Below are positions 1-10,555 of a stretch of DNA of 64,000 bases, one piece after another (the stretch's first letter is position 1; every line of letters begins with the position of its first letter). Both the position numbers and the translations under genes were made by a program. Location of the stretch: contig NZ_CP075189.1 in the NCBI RefSeq assembly GCF_020510565.1, positions 1,053,501 through 1,117,500 of the forward strand, in the 5' to 3' direction. The notes under the pieces are model-generated. The model was not told the DNA's origin. It saw only the letters and a program-made list of their open reading frames with translations, and did not search any database. Source of the stretch: Ferribacterium limneticum (GTDB taxonomy: Bacteria > Pseudomonadota > Gammaproteobacteria > Burkholderiales > Rhodocyclaceae).

Positions 1-247
1 ACTGGTTCATATTTTCGGCCAGCCGGTGCCGGTTCGGGCCCGCATTTACACCGTCGGCGGCCTGTCGGCCCATGCCGATCAGGCGGCCTTGCTCAAGTGG
101 CTGGGTGGTTTTCACAAGCCGCCGGCCAATACCTTCGTCGTGCATGGCGAGGCCGGCGCTTCGGCCAATTTCAAGCGCGCCATCGAAGAAAAACTCGGCT
201 GGTCGAATGTCCGCTTGCCGCTCCCTGGCGAGTTCGTATCGCTGTAA
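1..247 (+). CDS. MBL-fold/beta-CASP RNA-processing exonuclease, C-terminal end only (partial)
   Basis: The reading frame is already open at base 2 and stops at 245-247, so only about 81 C-terminal residues are visible. They carry the RMMBL signature of beta-CASP nucleases: GGLSAHADQ followed by a hydrophobic stretch, then VVHGE and a final P-GE-L tail. In this family the His of SAHAD and the later His in VHGE help bind the catalytic zinc ions. Full-length relatives are about 450 residues and cleave or trim RNA in the cytoplasm. The family assignment is firm; the precise substrate cannot be told from this end. Confidence 0.85.
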   Translation, partial: LVHIFGQPVPVRARIYTVGGLSAHADQAALLKWLGGFHKPPANTFVVHGEAGASANFKRAIEEKLGWSNVRLPLPGEFVSL

Positions 248-291
248 CATCAATCTGTTGTGTTCACACTGAGTCAGTAAGAGGAAATCCC

Positions 292-2040
292 ATGTCTGGT
301 AATGGAACAGCCCGTCGCAACGGGGTCGATATCAATACCCTGAGCCCCGTCGAATCGCTCGGCAAAGCAGTCAGCAACGCCATCGACCCGTACGGCGTCA
401 CGACTTCGCTGCTCAATGCGCAAATGGCCTGGTTGATGCACCCGCAGGAGCTGACCCGCGCCATGAGCGCGCTGTCGGGCGATCTCATGGCGCTCCAGTC
501 GCATGTCATGCGCCGGGCCCTGGGCATTCAGTCCGCCGATGTCGTCCGGCCGAGTGCCGACGATGCGCGTTTCGCCGACCCGGTGTGGACCGAGTCGGCC
601 AGTTGGGACATCGTCAAGGAATGGTATGTCGCCTTCGAACACCGCTTCGAGGACATGCTGTTCGAAACGCCGGGCATCTCCGACAAGGAACGTCGCCGCT
701 CGGCCTTCTGGCTGCGTAACTGGCTCAACATGGTGGCGCCGACCAACTTCTTCTGGCTCAACCCGGTGGCCATGAAACGCTTCGTCGAAACCAATGGCGG
801 CAGCCTCAAGCAGGGTTGGGAAAACTTCCAGCGCGACGTCAAGGCCAAGAACATCCTGATGGTCGAGCCGGATGCCTTCAGGGTCGGCGAGGATCTGGCG
901 ACGACGCCCGGCAAGGTCGTCTTCCGCAACCGTCTGGTCGAGCTGATCCACTACACGCCGACCACTGACAAGGTACGGGCGACGCCCATCGTCATCATCA
1001 CGCCGTGGATCAACAAGTTCTACATCCTCGACTTGACGGCCAGGAAGAGCATGGTCAAGCACCTGACCGACCAGGGATTCTCGGTCTTCATCACGAGCTG
1101 GAAGAACCCGGATGGGGATCTGGCCGACGTCCGCTTCGACGATTACCTGCTCGAAGGCGTTAACGAGGTCGTGCGTGTGGTGACCGAATTCTGCAAGGTG
1201 CCCCAGGTTCACCTCGTCGGCTACTGCATCGGCGGCACCCTGGTCAGCACCTACATGGCCTGGGCCAACAAGCATTTCGGCGCGGACAAGGTGCCGGTCG
1301 CCCACTGGACGCTATTCACGACCCTGACCGATTTCGCCCACCCCGGCGATATCGATGTCTTCATCGACGAAGCCTGCATCAACGCGCTCGAAGAATCGAT
1401 GGCCAAGAAGGGTTATCTCGACGGCAGCGAAATGGCCAGTTCCTTCCGCCTGTTGCGCTCGAACCCGCTGATCTGGAACTACTGGGTCAACAGTTATCTG
1501 CTCGGTCAGCCGCTGCCACCGTTCGACGTGCTGTTCTGGAACATGGACACGACGCGCATGCCGCAGGCCATGCATTCCTTCTACCTGCGCGAACTCTACC
1601 TCGACAACAACCTGATCAAGCGTGACAAGCTGACCATCGCCGGCGAAGCCATCGACCTCGACCTCATCGAGCAGCCGCTCTACGCGGCGACCGCCGAGGA
1701 CGACCACATCGCGCCGTGGAAGCAGTGCTACCGCATCCGCAAGCAGATCAACGTCAAGGCGCCGGTGCGCTTCGTGCTGTCGACCTCGGGGCACATTCTC
1801 GGCATCGTCAATCCGCCGGCCAATCCGCCCAAGCGCGCCTACTGGATCGGCGAACCCGAGCGCAACGAGCACTGGGAACACTGGTTCGACCGGGCCGAGA
1901 AAAAAACGGGAACCTGGTGGGACGACTGGACGCACTGGCTCGGCGAACGCACCGGTGATCTCGTCGCGGCCTACCCGGCGGCCAATCGCAAGTTCCCGGC
2001 CCTGGCCGATGCGCCGGGCAGCTATGTGCTCGAAAAATAA
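292..2040 (+). CDS. phaC: class I poly(3-hydroxyalkanoate) synthase PhaC
   Basis: It polymerises (R)-3-hydroxyacyl-CoA into PHA storage granules in the cytoplasm. The product is 582 residues, the usual size of class I synthases. An N-terminal PhaC_N region precedes an alpha/beta-hydrolase domain with the lipase-like box GYCIGG (nucleophile Cys312), catalytic Asp471 in EDDHIAPW and His501 in SGHILG. I chose the ATG at 292 because an AGAGGAA ribosome site lies just upstream; a longer open frame to 97 overlaps the previous gene and has no ribosome site. No phaA or phaB is adjacent, so the gene may be a single-gene unit. Confidence 0.95.
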   Translation: MSGNGTARRNGVDINTLSPVESLGKAVSNAIDPYGVTTSLLNAQMAWLMHPQELTRAMSALSGDLMALQSHVMRRALGIQSADVVRPSADDARFADPVWTESASWDIVKEWYVAFEHRFEDMLFETPGISDKERRRSAFWLRNWLNMVAPTNFFWLNPVAMKRFVETNGGSLKQGWENFQRDVKAKNILMVEPDAFRVGEDLATTPGKVVFRNRLVELIHYTPTTDKVRATPIVIITPWINKFYILDLTARKSMVKHLTDQGFSVFITSWKNPDGDLADVRFDDYLLEGVNEVVRVVTEFCKVPQVHLVGYCIGGTLVSTYMAWANKHFGADKVPVAHWTLFTTLTDFAHPGDIDVFIDEACINALEESMAKKGYLDGSEMASSFRLLRSNPLIWNYWVNSYLLGQPLPPFDVLFWNMDTTRMPQAMHSFYLRELYLDNNLIKRDKLTIAGEAIDLDLIEQPLYAATAEDDHIAPWKQCYRIRKQINVKAPVRFVLSTSGHILGIVNPPANPPKRAYWIGEPERNEHWEHWFDRAEKKTGTWWDDWTHWLGERTGDLVAAYPAANRKFPALADAPGSYVLEK

Positions 2041-2103
2041 GTGGCAAAACCGACAGTCCGCTAGTTGTTCCTTGCTGAAATTGATACATTGCCGTCTGAC
2101 TGA

Positions 2104-2748
2104 ATGACAGGCTGCGCAATGACCATGACGACCGCACTGACCACCCGACCGACCAAGGCGCAGCAGGCCGGCGTCGACCTCCTGCGTATCGTGCGCATCA
2201 ACGAGGAAATCAAGTCGGTCGTCGGCGTCGCCTTCAAGATCAACATCATGGCCCTCAACGCCATCTTTCTCGCCAAGCGGGCAGGGACGGCAGCGCTCGG
2301 CTTCGGTGTGCTGTCCAACGAACTGCGGGTTTTTTCGCAGGATCTGCGCGACGGCATGTCGGCGCTGACCGGTCTGATCCACGGCTGCGTCACCGAGGTT
2401 TCTGTCGTGCTCCAGGATATCCGCCATACCGCGCTGCTGCGTCAGGCGGTCGAACGGTCGCCGGCAGCATGCGGGCACGAAGTGCTGGCCGCCCGGGAGG
2501 CTGAAAACGACCGCCATGCCGAGCGTCTGGCCCGCTTGCGCAAGCAGCTTCGAGGGGCGCTCGACGATGCCTTCCGGATGGTCGAACTAGGGGGCGTGCT
2601 GGCCAAGTCGGCCAAGATCGAGGCGGCCTACGGACAATCCTTTGCCGTCCCACTGTCCCAGGTGTCGGGGGAGTTCGACGGTGTTGTCGAAGAAATTCGC
2701 GCCTCGCTCGAAGCGCTGCGCCGGTCAGCCTTTTTTACCGGCAATTGA
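2104..2748 (+). CDS. soluble protein with a chemoreceptor-like signalling hairpin
   Basis: The protein has 214 residues with no membrane segment or signal peptide. Residues around 45-80 (INIMALNAIFLAKRAG, then GFGVLSNELRVFSQDL) resemble the conserved tip of methyl-accepting chemotaxis proteins, where INLLALNAAIEAARAGE and GFAVVADEVR are typical; the remainder is helical and charged, as in a coiled coil. Start codons at 2104, 2119 and 2125 are all in frame, and none has a clear ribosome site. The next gene, 18 bases on, encodes an ODP-type di-iron protein. That pairing matches the published link between ODP sensors and chemotaxis proteins in Treponema, so an O2-sensing role is inferred, not shown. 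Confidence 0.6.
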   Translation: MTGCAMTMTTALTTRPTKAQQAGVDLLRIVRINEEIKSVVGVAFKINIMALNAIFLAKRAGTAALGFGVLSNELRVFSQDLRDGMSALTGLIHGCVTEVSVVLQDIRHTALLRQAVERSPAACGHEVLAAREAENDRHAERLARLRKQLRGALDDAFRMVELGGVLAKSAKIEAAYGQSFAVPLSQVSGEFDGVVEEIRASLEALRRSAFFTGN

Positions 2749-2766
2749 GAATACGGGAGCGGATGC

Positions 2767-3507
2767 GTGAAAAAAACAAAAACGATCTTTGAGGATGGCA
2801 ATCACAAGTGGGTTGCCATCGTGCGCGATCCGGACAAGCCGAATTACCTGATCGATACCAACGAGTATCTGGTTACCCACGGCAGCCATGGGATGCTGCT
2901 CGACCCGGGTGGGGCTGAGGTCTTCCCGGCGGTGTTCTCGGCCTTGTCGTCCGAGTTCGATCCCTCGGCCCTGACCGCCATTTTTGCCTCGCACCAGGAC
3001 CCGGACATCTGTTCGTCGCTGGCCCTGTGGCTGGAATTCAACCCGCAGATGCACTGCTATGTCAGCTGGCTGTGGAGCAGTTTCATCCCCCATTTCGGCG
3101 GTTCGGTCGAAACCTTCGTCTCAATGCCCGACGAAGGCATCGATATTTCCCTCGATGGCCTGATTCTCAAGGCCGTCCCGGCGCACTACCTGCATTCGTC
3201 GGGCAATTTTCATCTCTACGACAAGGTCGCCAAGGTGCTGTTTTCCGGCGACGTTGGCGCGGCCTTGCTGCCGCCGGGCGACGATGGCCTGTTCGTGGAA
3301 AACTTCGACGCCCACATCCGTCATGCCGAAGGCTTCCACCGGCGCTGGATGGGTTCCAATGAAGCCAAGCGGCGCTGGTGCGAGCGGGTTTCGCAATTGG
3401 ACATCGACATGCTTTGCCCGCAGCACGGGGCCATTTATCAGGGCGCCGACGTGCAGCGTTTCATCAACTGGTTCGATGGCCTGCAGGTCGGTATTTGCGG
3501 TGGTTGA
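2767..3507 (+). CDS. ODP-type MBL-fold di-iron protein (oxygen-binding, flavodiiron-like)
   Basis: The protein is 246 residues with a GTG start preceded by ACGGGAGC. The metallo-beta-lactamase fold shows the ligand series of flavodiiron-like proteins: HQDPD (where classical enzymes have HxHxDH), AHYLHSSGNFH, FSGD and a C-terminal CPQHG. The HxDxD variant and absence of a flavodoxin domain point to ODP, an oxygen-binding di-iron sensor, rather than an NO reductase. It sits between an MCP-like protein and a hemerythrin, which supports an O2 or NO sensing role. It is probably co-transcribed with the gene at 2104. Confidence 0.75.
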   Translation: MKKTKTIFEDGNHKWVAIVRDPDKPNYLIDTNEYLVTHGSHGMLLDPGGAEVFPAVFSALSSEFDPSALTAIFASHQDPDICSSLALWLEFNPQMHCYVSWLWSSFIPHFGGSVETFVSMPDEGIDISLDGLILKAVPAHYLHSSGNFHLYDKVAKVLFSGDVGAALLPPGDDGLFVENFDAHIRHAEGFHRRWMGSNEAKRRWCERVSQLDIDMLCPQHGAIYQGADVQRFINWFDGLQVGICGG

Positions 3508-3588
3508 TTGAACGGGATTTGATGGCGGTCAAGGAGCATTCCGGGGGGCAGCCCCGAGAATGGACCATCCTTAGCTAATGAGCATGCC

Positions 3589-4035
3589 ATGACCACCATT
3601 CGCAGTTTCATGACCGAAGACCATCGCCGTTGTGACGACCTGTTCGCCGAAGCCGAACAGGCCGTCAGCAAGGGCAATCTGGACCTCGCCCTGGTCGCTT
3701 TCGGGCATTTCCGTTCGGCCATGCTGGCCCACTTCGACAGCGAGGAAAAAACGCTGTTCCCGACCTTCGAAGCCAAGACCGGCATGCGCATGGGGCCGAC
3801 CCAGGTCATGCGCATGGAGCACGAGCAGTTGCGCGGCCTCATGGATGATGCGATAAACGCCCTGAAGACGGCCGATGCCGAGGATTACCTCGGCCAGGCC
3901 GATACCCTGGTCATCATGATGCAGCAGCACAACATGAAGGAAGAGAACATGCTCTATCCCATGTGCGACCAGCATCTGACCGCTGAACTGCCGGCCGTTC
4001 TCGAGCGGCTGGAAACGGAACTCTGCGAACCATGA
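3589..4035 (+). CDS. hemerythrin HHE domain protein
   Basis: This 148-residue helical protein carries the spaced His/Glu ligands of a hemerythrin-like di-iron site: EDHRRCD near residue 11, AHFDSEEKTLFP near 45, RMEHEQL near 68 and QQHNMKEENMLYP near 105. Such proteins bind O2 or act in repair of nitrosylated or oxidised iron centres. The last four bases overlap the start of the DUF2249 gene (ATGA), so the two are translationally coupled. This pairing is common next to NnrS-type genes in denitrifiers. Confidence 0.88.
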   Translation: MTTIRSFMTEDHRRCDDLFAEAEQAVSKGNLDLALVAFGHFRSAMLAHFDSEEKTLFPTFEAKTGMRMGPTQVMRMEHEQLRGLMDDAINALKTADAEDYLGQADTLVIMMQQHNMKEENMLYPMCDQHLTAELPAVLERLETELCEP

Positions 4036-4259
4036 GCCACGCCAAGACCCCGCACGTCGTCGATGCCCGCTACATGGAGCCACCCGGCCCCTTCGTGGCA
4101 ACCATGGAAATGCTCGATACGCTCAAAGAGGGCGAAAAGATGCTGCTGCTGCTCTTTCGCGAGCCGCATCCGCTCTACAAGGTGCTGCGCCAGAATGGTC
4201 ATGATTACGAAACCGAACTGCTGCCCGACGGCACCTTCGAAATCCTGATCTCGCGCTGA
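4032..4259 (+). CDS. DUF2249 domain protein
   Basis: This small 75-residue protein has the DUF2249 pattern: VVDAR near the N-terminus, then a PPGPF-type segment, LKEGEKMLLLLFREPHPLY and a final acidic strand. Family members are TusA-like and often occur beside or fused to hemerythrin domains, as here. The biochemical role is unknown; the neighbourhood suggests handling of nitrosative or oxidative damage. It overlaps the hemerythrin gene by four bases and is followed 40 bases later by an NnrS-like gene. Confidence 0.8.
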   Translation: MSHAKTPHVVDARYMEPPGPFVATMEMLDTLKEGEKMLLLLFREPHPLYKVLRQNGHDYETELLPDGTFEILISR

Positions 4260-4299
4260 GTCAGCCGCTTCCCCCAACAATTCACGCTCCTTGCAAGCG

Positions 4300-5601
4300 A
4301 TGCTGGCCTTCGAAAACGCGCCGCCCTTCGCTGCGCCACTGCGCTTCTTCCTGACCGCACCGCTCTTCGCCGTGCTCGCCGGCCTGCTCGTCGCCTTTGA
4401 AGGGCCGGACATCTTCGCTTCGCGGTGGACGCCCGGCGCACTGGCCGCCACCCACCTGATCACCATCGGCTTCATGCTGCAGGTCATGCTCGGCGCACTG
4501 ATCCAGATCCTGCCGGTGGTCGCCGGCGCCAACCTGAAACGGCCGCTGGCCGTGGCACGGCTGGTCAACGTCGGTCTCTCGGCCGGGGCGCTGCTGCTGG
4601 CTGCCGGCTTCCTGTCGGGAATCCCGGCCCTGCTCGGCAGCGCCGCCTTGATCCTGGCCCTGACCGTGCTGCTCTTTCTCACTGCGACGATCATGGCGCT
4701 GATCGGTGTGCCGACGACCAGCCCGACCATCCGCGGCATCAAGTTCGCCCTGTTCAGCCTGGCTGGCGTCGTTGGCCTCGGCATCGTGCTGGCGCTCGGG
4801 CTGGCCTACGGCTGGCCCTTGCCGCTCATGGCGCTGGCCGACCTGCATGCCGGCTGGGGGCTGGGCGGCTGGGCCGGTGTGCTGCTCGCGGCGATGGCCT
4901 ACGTCGTCGTCCCGATGTTCCAGCTGACGCCGGGCTACCCGGCGCGCTCGAGCTGGTGGTTCCCGGTTTTCATGCTGCTCATGCTGTTGCTGTGGAGCGT
5001 GGCATTGATCGCCGACTGGCCGCTGCTCGTCCGCTTCGGTCAGCTTGGTGCTGCGCTGGCCGGCATTGCCTTCGCCGGGCTGACCCTGCGCCTGCAGGGC
5101 AAGCGTCGGCGGGCGCGGCCGGATGCCACCTACCGCTACTGGCAGCTCGGCCTGACGAATTCCATTTTTGCCCTTTTTTTGCTGTCGACCGTAGCAGTCT
5201 GGCCAGCGGCGGCCGACATCGACGGCTGGACTCTGGCCTTCGGCGTGCTCCTCGTGGCGGGCGGTTTCCTGCCCTTCATCACCGGCATGCTCTACAAGAT
5301 CGTTCCCTTCCTGTCCTGGATGCATCTGCAGAACAGCGGCCAGGCCAAGGTGCCCGCCCCGGCCATGAACAAGATCCTGTCCGAACCCGAAATGCACCGG
5401 CAGATGCTCGCCTACGCCGTCGCCCTGGCCCTCTTGCTGGCGGCCATTTTCTTCCCGGTCTGGTTGGCCCGGCCGGCCGGGCTGGCCTTCGCCATTGCCA
5501 ACGGCTGGCTGTGGTGGAACATAGCCAGCGCCATCCGGCGCTATCGGCTACATCTGGCCGACATTGAGGCCAAACTCGCGGTCAAACTGGCGACGTCATG
5601 A
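4300..5601 (+). CDS. NnrS-like polytopic membrane protein
   Basis: The product is about 433 residues and almost wholly hydrophobic, with roughly twelve predicted membrane helices and several intramembrane His residues (for example THLITIGFMLQ and LHAGWGLGGWAG). This matches the NnrS/heme-copper-like family often found with hemerythrins and denitrification genes, where NnrS protects against NO-derived iron complexes. I chose the ATG at 4300; a TTG at 4291 is also possible. A copy of the dispersed 40-bp repeat lies in frame near residues 287-300 and encodes the segment NSIFALFLLSTVA within a membrane helix. It overlaps the next gene by four bases. Confidence 0.65.
   Translation: MLAFENAPPFAAPLRFFLTAPLFAVLAGLLVAFEGPDIFASRWTPGALAATHLITIGFMLQVMLGALIQILPVVAGANLKRPLAVARLVNVGLSAGALLLAAGFLSGIPALLGSAALILALTVLLFLTATIMALIGVPTTSPTIRGIKFALFSLAGVVGLGIVLALGLAYGWPLPLMALADLHAGWGLGGWAGVLLAAMAYVVVPMFQLTPGYPARSSWWFPVFMLLMLLLWSVALIADWPLLVRFGQLGAALAGIAFAGLTLRLQGKRRRARPDATYRYWQLGLTNSIFALFLLSTVAVWPAAADIDGWTLAFGVLLVAGGFLPFITGMLYKIVPFLSWMHLQNSGQAKVPAPAMNKILSEPEMHRQMLAYAVALALLLAAIFFPVWLARPAGLAFAIANGWLWWNIASAIRRYRLHLADIEAKLAVKLATS
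5159..5196 (-). repeat. dispersed 40-bp element, copy 1 (intragenic, NnrS-like gene)
   Basis: Read on the minus strand it gives TGCTACGGTCGACAGC, an A-run, then GGGCAAAAATGGAAT. The core is diverged (CAGC instead of CCGG). It is inside the NnrS-like coding sequence and read as FALFLLSTVA, the same phase as copy 8. Confidence 0.7.
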
Positions 5602-5969
5602 GCTATCTCGCCCTCAAACATCTGCACGTCACCTGCGTCGTCCTCAGCGGCCTCGGCTTCTGCCTGCGCGGCTGGTGGATGCTGCGCGAATCGCCGCTGC
5701 GCCAGCACCGGCTGACGCGTGTCCTGCCTCACATTGTCGATACCCTGCTGCTCGGCAGCGCGCTGACCATGGCCTGGATGAGCGGCCAGTATCCGTTTGT
5801 GCACGGCTGGCTGACCGCCAAGCTCTTCGGCCTGCTCGCCTACATTTTGTTCGGGATGATGGCACTCAAGCGCGGCCGGACCTTGGCAATCCGGGCACGT
5901 TACTTTGGGCTGGCCGTGCTGGCCTACGTTTTTATCGTCAGCGTGGCGCTGACGCGGAACTACCTTTGA
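5598..5969 (+). CDS. SirB2-family membrane protein
   Basis: The product is 123 residues with four predicted membrane helices and the SirB2 hallmarks KHLHVTCVVLSG at the N-terminus and RVLPHIVDT in the middle. The family name comes from a Salmonella locus near a regulator gene; its molecular function is not established. The ATG overlaps the stop of the NnrS-like gene, so it is the last gene of that operon. A strong hairpin follows. Confidence 0.85.
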   Translation: MSYLALKHLHVTCVVLSGLGFCLRGWWMLRESPLRQHRLTRVLPHIVDTLLLGSALTMAWMSGQYPFVHGWLTAKLFGLLAYILFGMMALKRGRTLAIRARYFGLAVLAYVFIVSVALTRNYL

Positions 5970-5975
5970 TAAGAG

Positions 5976-6008
5976 CTGGATGCCAGGCCGTTGCAGCCTG
6001 GCATCCAG
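5976..6008. terminator. bidirectional hairpin between convergent genes
   Basis: There is a perfect 13-bp stem, CTGGATGCCAGGC (5976-5988) against GCCTGGCATCCAG (5996-6008), with a 7-base loop. No T-run follows on either strand, so it may be a weak terminator or mRNA stabiliser between the SirB2 and glpQ genes. Confidence 0.6.
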
Positions 6009-6016
6009 CCTAGCGC

Positions 6017-7258
6017 TTAGTCGCGTGCTGCGCAGTGGCGCTGTTCGGCGCGGCTCAGGCCGGCACCGGTGAAGCAGCGGTTGTAGCCATCCTTTTCCAG
6101 CTTGAACAGCGTGCGGGCGACGATGGCGGTGTCGGTGAAATCCGAAAACACGCCATCGATGCCCAGGCGATAGAACTGCAGGTATTCATTGATCGGGTTG
6201 CCGGCGTAGTCGTTGGCCAGGCGGCGTTGCTCGTTGCGGAAGGTCCAGGTATGGACCTTGATGCCGCGGCTGTGGGCACGCTCGATCAGATCGGTCGGTT
6301 CGGCCAGGACGCGGGCGGCTTCACCCGGGCCGCTGACGCTGCCGTCGTTGATGGTGCTGACGATGTAGCGCTTCCAGGGGCCGATGCCGTAGGCGTAGGT
6401 GGCGATGTCGTCGAGGCCCTCGTCGGTGGCGAACCAGCCGAAGGTGCGGGCGAGCAGTTCCGGCTTGCCGGAGGCCGTCCAGTCATACGGGCGATCGAAG
6501 GGGGCGTTGTAGGCCAGGCTGCCATCGGCATTGACGTCGTCGGCGTCGACCAGCTGGACCAGGCGGACCTTGGTCTTCTTGCTCAGCGCCTTGAGGTTGG
6601 CTTGCTCGAAGCTCTGGATGAAGACCGGGGCGTGACGATGGTTCCAGCCGGCGCGGGTGAGGGCGGCGAGCAGCTTGTCTTCGAGCGGCAGGCCGAGCTT
6701 CTGGTGGTAGGTCGGGTGCTTGGTTTCCGGGTAGATACCGATGCTGCGGCCGGTTTCGGCCGATTTGCGCTTGGCCAGGGCGATCACTTCGTCGAAAGTG
6801 GGAATCTGGAACTTGCCGTCGAACTGCGTCGGGCGGTCGGCCGGGATCGGCTGCTTGGCGCGCAGGGTCTTGATTTCGGCCAGCGTGAAGTCGGAGGCGA
6901 AGAAGCCGCTTTCGAGGGCGCCATCGACCAGCATGGTGCGCCTGCGGGCGGCGAATTCGGGGCGGTCGGCGACATCGGTGGTGGCGGTGATGTTCGGTTC
7001 GTGGCGGGCGATCAGGACGCCGTCCTTGGTGGACACGAGATCCGGCTCGATGTAGTCGGCACCGAGTTCGATGGCCAGGGCGTAGCCTTCCAGGGTGTGG
7101 TCGGGCAGGTAACCGGCAGTGCCCCGGTGGCCGATGACCAGCGGTGCACTTTCTTCGAAGTCTTGCTGGTGGTCGTGGGCGATGGCTGGGGCGGTGGCGG
7201 ACAGGCTGAGGGCACCGGCAACGACCAAGGCGATCAGCGAGAATGGGGGCTTGCGCAT
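6017..7258 (-). CDS. glpQ: periplasmic glycerophosphodiester phosphodiesterase
   Basis: It hydrolyses glycerophosphodiesters to glycerol-3-phosphate and an alcohol. The product is 413 residues with a signal peptide ending near APAIA (residues 23-27), so it acts in the periplasm. The catalytic core is [13 protein letters not shown] (His44, Arg45), then GADYIEPDL and VLIARHE; later YPETKHP and the C-terminal VHTWTFRN complete the GDPD barrel. It stands alone between convergent and divergent neighbours. A GAGGAGTCTCCC ribosome site precedes the start. Confidence 0.92.
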   Translation of the reverse strand: MRKPPFSLIALVVAGALSLSATAPAIAHDHQQDFEESAPLVIGHRGTAGYLPDHTLEGYALAIELGADYIEPDLVSTKDGVLIARHEPNITATTDVADRPEFAARRRTMLVDGALESGFFASDFTLAEIKTLRAKQPIPADRPTQFDGKFQIPTFDEVIALAKRKSAETGRSIGIYPETKHPTYHQKLGLPLEDKLLAALTRAGWNHRHAPVFIQSFEQANLKALSKKTKVRLVQLVDADDVNADGSLAYNAPFDRPYDWTASGKPELLARTFGWFATDEGLDDIATYAYGIGPWKRYIVSTINDGSVSGPGEAARVLAEPTDLIERAHSRGIKVHTWTFRNEQRRLANDYAGNPINEYLQFYRLGIDGVFSDFTDTAIVARTLFKLEKDGYNRCFTGAGLSRAEQRHCAARD

Positions 7259-7451
7259 GGGAGACTCCTCTCTAGTGGTGGGAGAGGACAGGCTAGATGC
7301 CGAATGTGACCCGGTTATGACACGGTCTTAAAGTGAGGATGTTCAGTGTTTGTGACAGGAAACGCCCTCAAAATGATCCGATTGGCATATTTACCTGTCC
7401 TGTTTTCGGCGCTAAGCTCGAACCTCCGAAAAGCCTGTTTGGAAAGCAAAA

Positions 7452-8174
7452 ATGAAATTTCACCTTGCCAGTCTGGCCCTTCTCGCTGCGCTAAGTTGTT
7501 CAATGAGTGGTCAGGCTTATGCCTCGTCACCGACGCTTGCTTCTGGCAGCGCCAGCATCAGCGCCGACGGTGACACTCTGAATGTTGCGACGGACAGCCT
7601 TTTGCTTGAATGGAGCAGCTTTTCGGTTGCGGCTGGGCAAACAGTCGATTTCATTCAGCCGTCGGGAAGCTACGGTGTTTTTAATCTGCTGCAAGGGGGG
7701 GCAACTCTGGAGGTCTTCGGGGTGTTGCGCTCGAACCGCCCGCTGACTTTGCTCGCCGACAATATTTACGTGGCGCCGGGCGGGGTCATCGATGTGCCTG
7801 GACTTTCTCTCGTTGCCAGTCAAAGCGTCCATATGTCGGGTCTGCTTCAGGGCGGCGGCATACTGACCATCGAGGCCCCGAGCATGTTTGTCAAAGGGCC
7901 GCTGGTGTCCGACGGGGTGGTGCTGCAAGCCGGGGATTACCAGGGTTCAGGCAAGTTGACTCTGGGAAGCAATGGCGGGTCGTTCAGTGCGGTTACGGTC
8001 ACCATGGCAAATTTTGATTATCCGATAATCACAATCGATGCGGCGAATCCAGTCGTTTTTGTTCCATCACCTGTGCCAGAACCCACCGAGGCAGTGATGC
8101 TTGCCGTCGGGTTGCTGACGCTCTTTGGCTTGCGTCGTAAAGGCGCTGGCGGGGCATCTACGCGGACTGCCTAG
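7452..8174 (+). CDS. PEP-CTERM protein with a filamentous-haemagglutinin-like N-terminal domain
   Basis: The 240-residue product starts with a signal peptide (cleavage after AYA, about residue 24) and ends with the exosortase sorting tag VPEPTEAVML, a hydrophobic helix and RRK. Between them, residues 45-130 resemble the haemagglutination activity domain of two-partner-secretion exoproteins (LEWSSFSVAAGQTVDF, FNLLQGG, FGVLRSN, NIYVAPGGVIDVPGL), a right-handed beta helix. The inference is a small surface or extracellular-matrix beta-helix protein anchored by exosortase. No exosortase gene is in the window. Confidence 0.8.
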   Translation: MKFHLASLALLAALSCSMSGQAYASSPTLASGSASISADGDTLNVATDSLLLEWSSFSVAAGQTVDFIQPSGSYGVFNLLQGGATLEVFGVLRSNRPLTLLADNIYVAPGGVIDVPGLSLVASQSVHMSGLLQGGGILTIEAPSMFVKGPLVSDGVVLQAGDYQGSGKLTLGSNGGSFSAVTVTMANFDYPIITIDAANPVVFVPSPVPEPTEAVMLAVGLLTLFGLRRKGAGGASTRTA

Positions 8175-8180
8175 ATAGTT

Positions 8181-8216
8181 TGCATTTCTGGCCGTTTTTC
8201 CGGTTGACCGTAGCAT
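8181..8216 (-). repeat. dispersed 40-bp element, copy 2
   Basis: On the minus strand it reads ATGCTACGGTCAACCGG, A-tract, CGGCCAGAAATGCA. It begins about 7 bases after the stop of the PEP-CTERM gene, between convergent genes. Confidence 0.9.
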
Positions 8217-8303
8217 TGTGCCCTCAAGGCGGCTGCGGTCCCGAGCGGGAAAGAATGATAGTGCCGAATCCCCGCTGACGCGGGGATGGCCAATTGTTGA
8301 GCC

Positions 8304-10289
<1,986 letters not shown>

Positions 10290-10402
10290 CTCTCCTCCGG
10301 CGACTTCTCTATCTCTAGTTATAGTTGTATTGCTTCATAACGTAACACCTGCCCTTTTTATTAGCAATGGAGCGAGCAGTGCGCTGCACCTTTCAGCAAA
10401 TG

Positions 10403-10417
10403 CCGTGCCATGCACGG
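10403..10417. promoter_or_regulatory. palindrome, possible upstream activator site
   Basis: CCGTGC-CAT-GCACGG is a perfect 6-bp inverted repeat about 75-90 bases upstream of the -24/-12 promoter at 10492, a usual distance for an enhancer-binding protein site. A second candidate half-site, TGGAGC, begins at 10368. Confidence 0.4.
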
Positions 10418-10491
10418 GCAAATGTCTCTGTTTTTGCACAGTCTCCGGTGAAAGCCTGTGGCAAAGGGATTTTTCGGTTTGATCAGCGAGC

Positions 10492-10507
10492 TGGCACAGG
10501 GATTGCA
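10492..10507 (+). promoter_or_regulatory. sigma-54 (-24/-12) promoter
   Basis: TGGCACAGGGATTGCA matches the consensus TGGCAC-N5-TTGCA at every conserved position, with the invariant GG and GC 10 bases apart. It lies 49 bases before the GTG of the cytochrome c gene and faces the operon 10556-13299. Confidence 0.85.
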
Positions 10508-10555
10508 GATGCCTTCACACAAAGGCAGTAACCCGCAATCAAACAAGGAGACATT

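Noticed and set aside
6035..7309. Long open frame on the strand opposite glpQ
   Set aside because: The glpQ frame has signal peptide, catalytic motifs and ribosome site; the opposite frame has low-complexity Gly/Ala/Val composition typical of GC-rich shadow frames.
7383..7398. Possible sigma-54 promoter (TGGCAT-N5-CCTGT) before the PEP-CTERM gene
   Set aside because: The -12 GC is missing, so it does not meet the minimum for a -24/-12 promoter.
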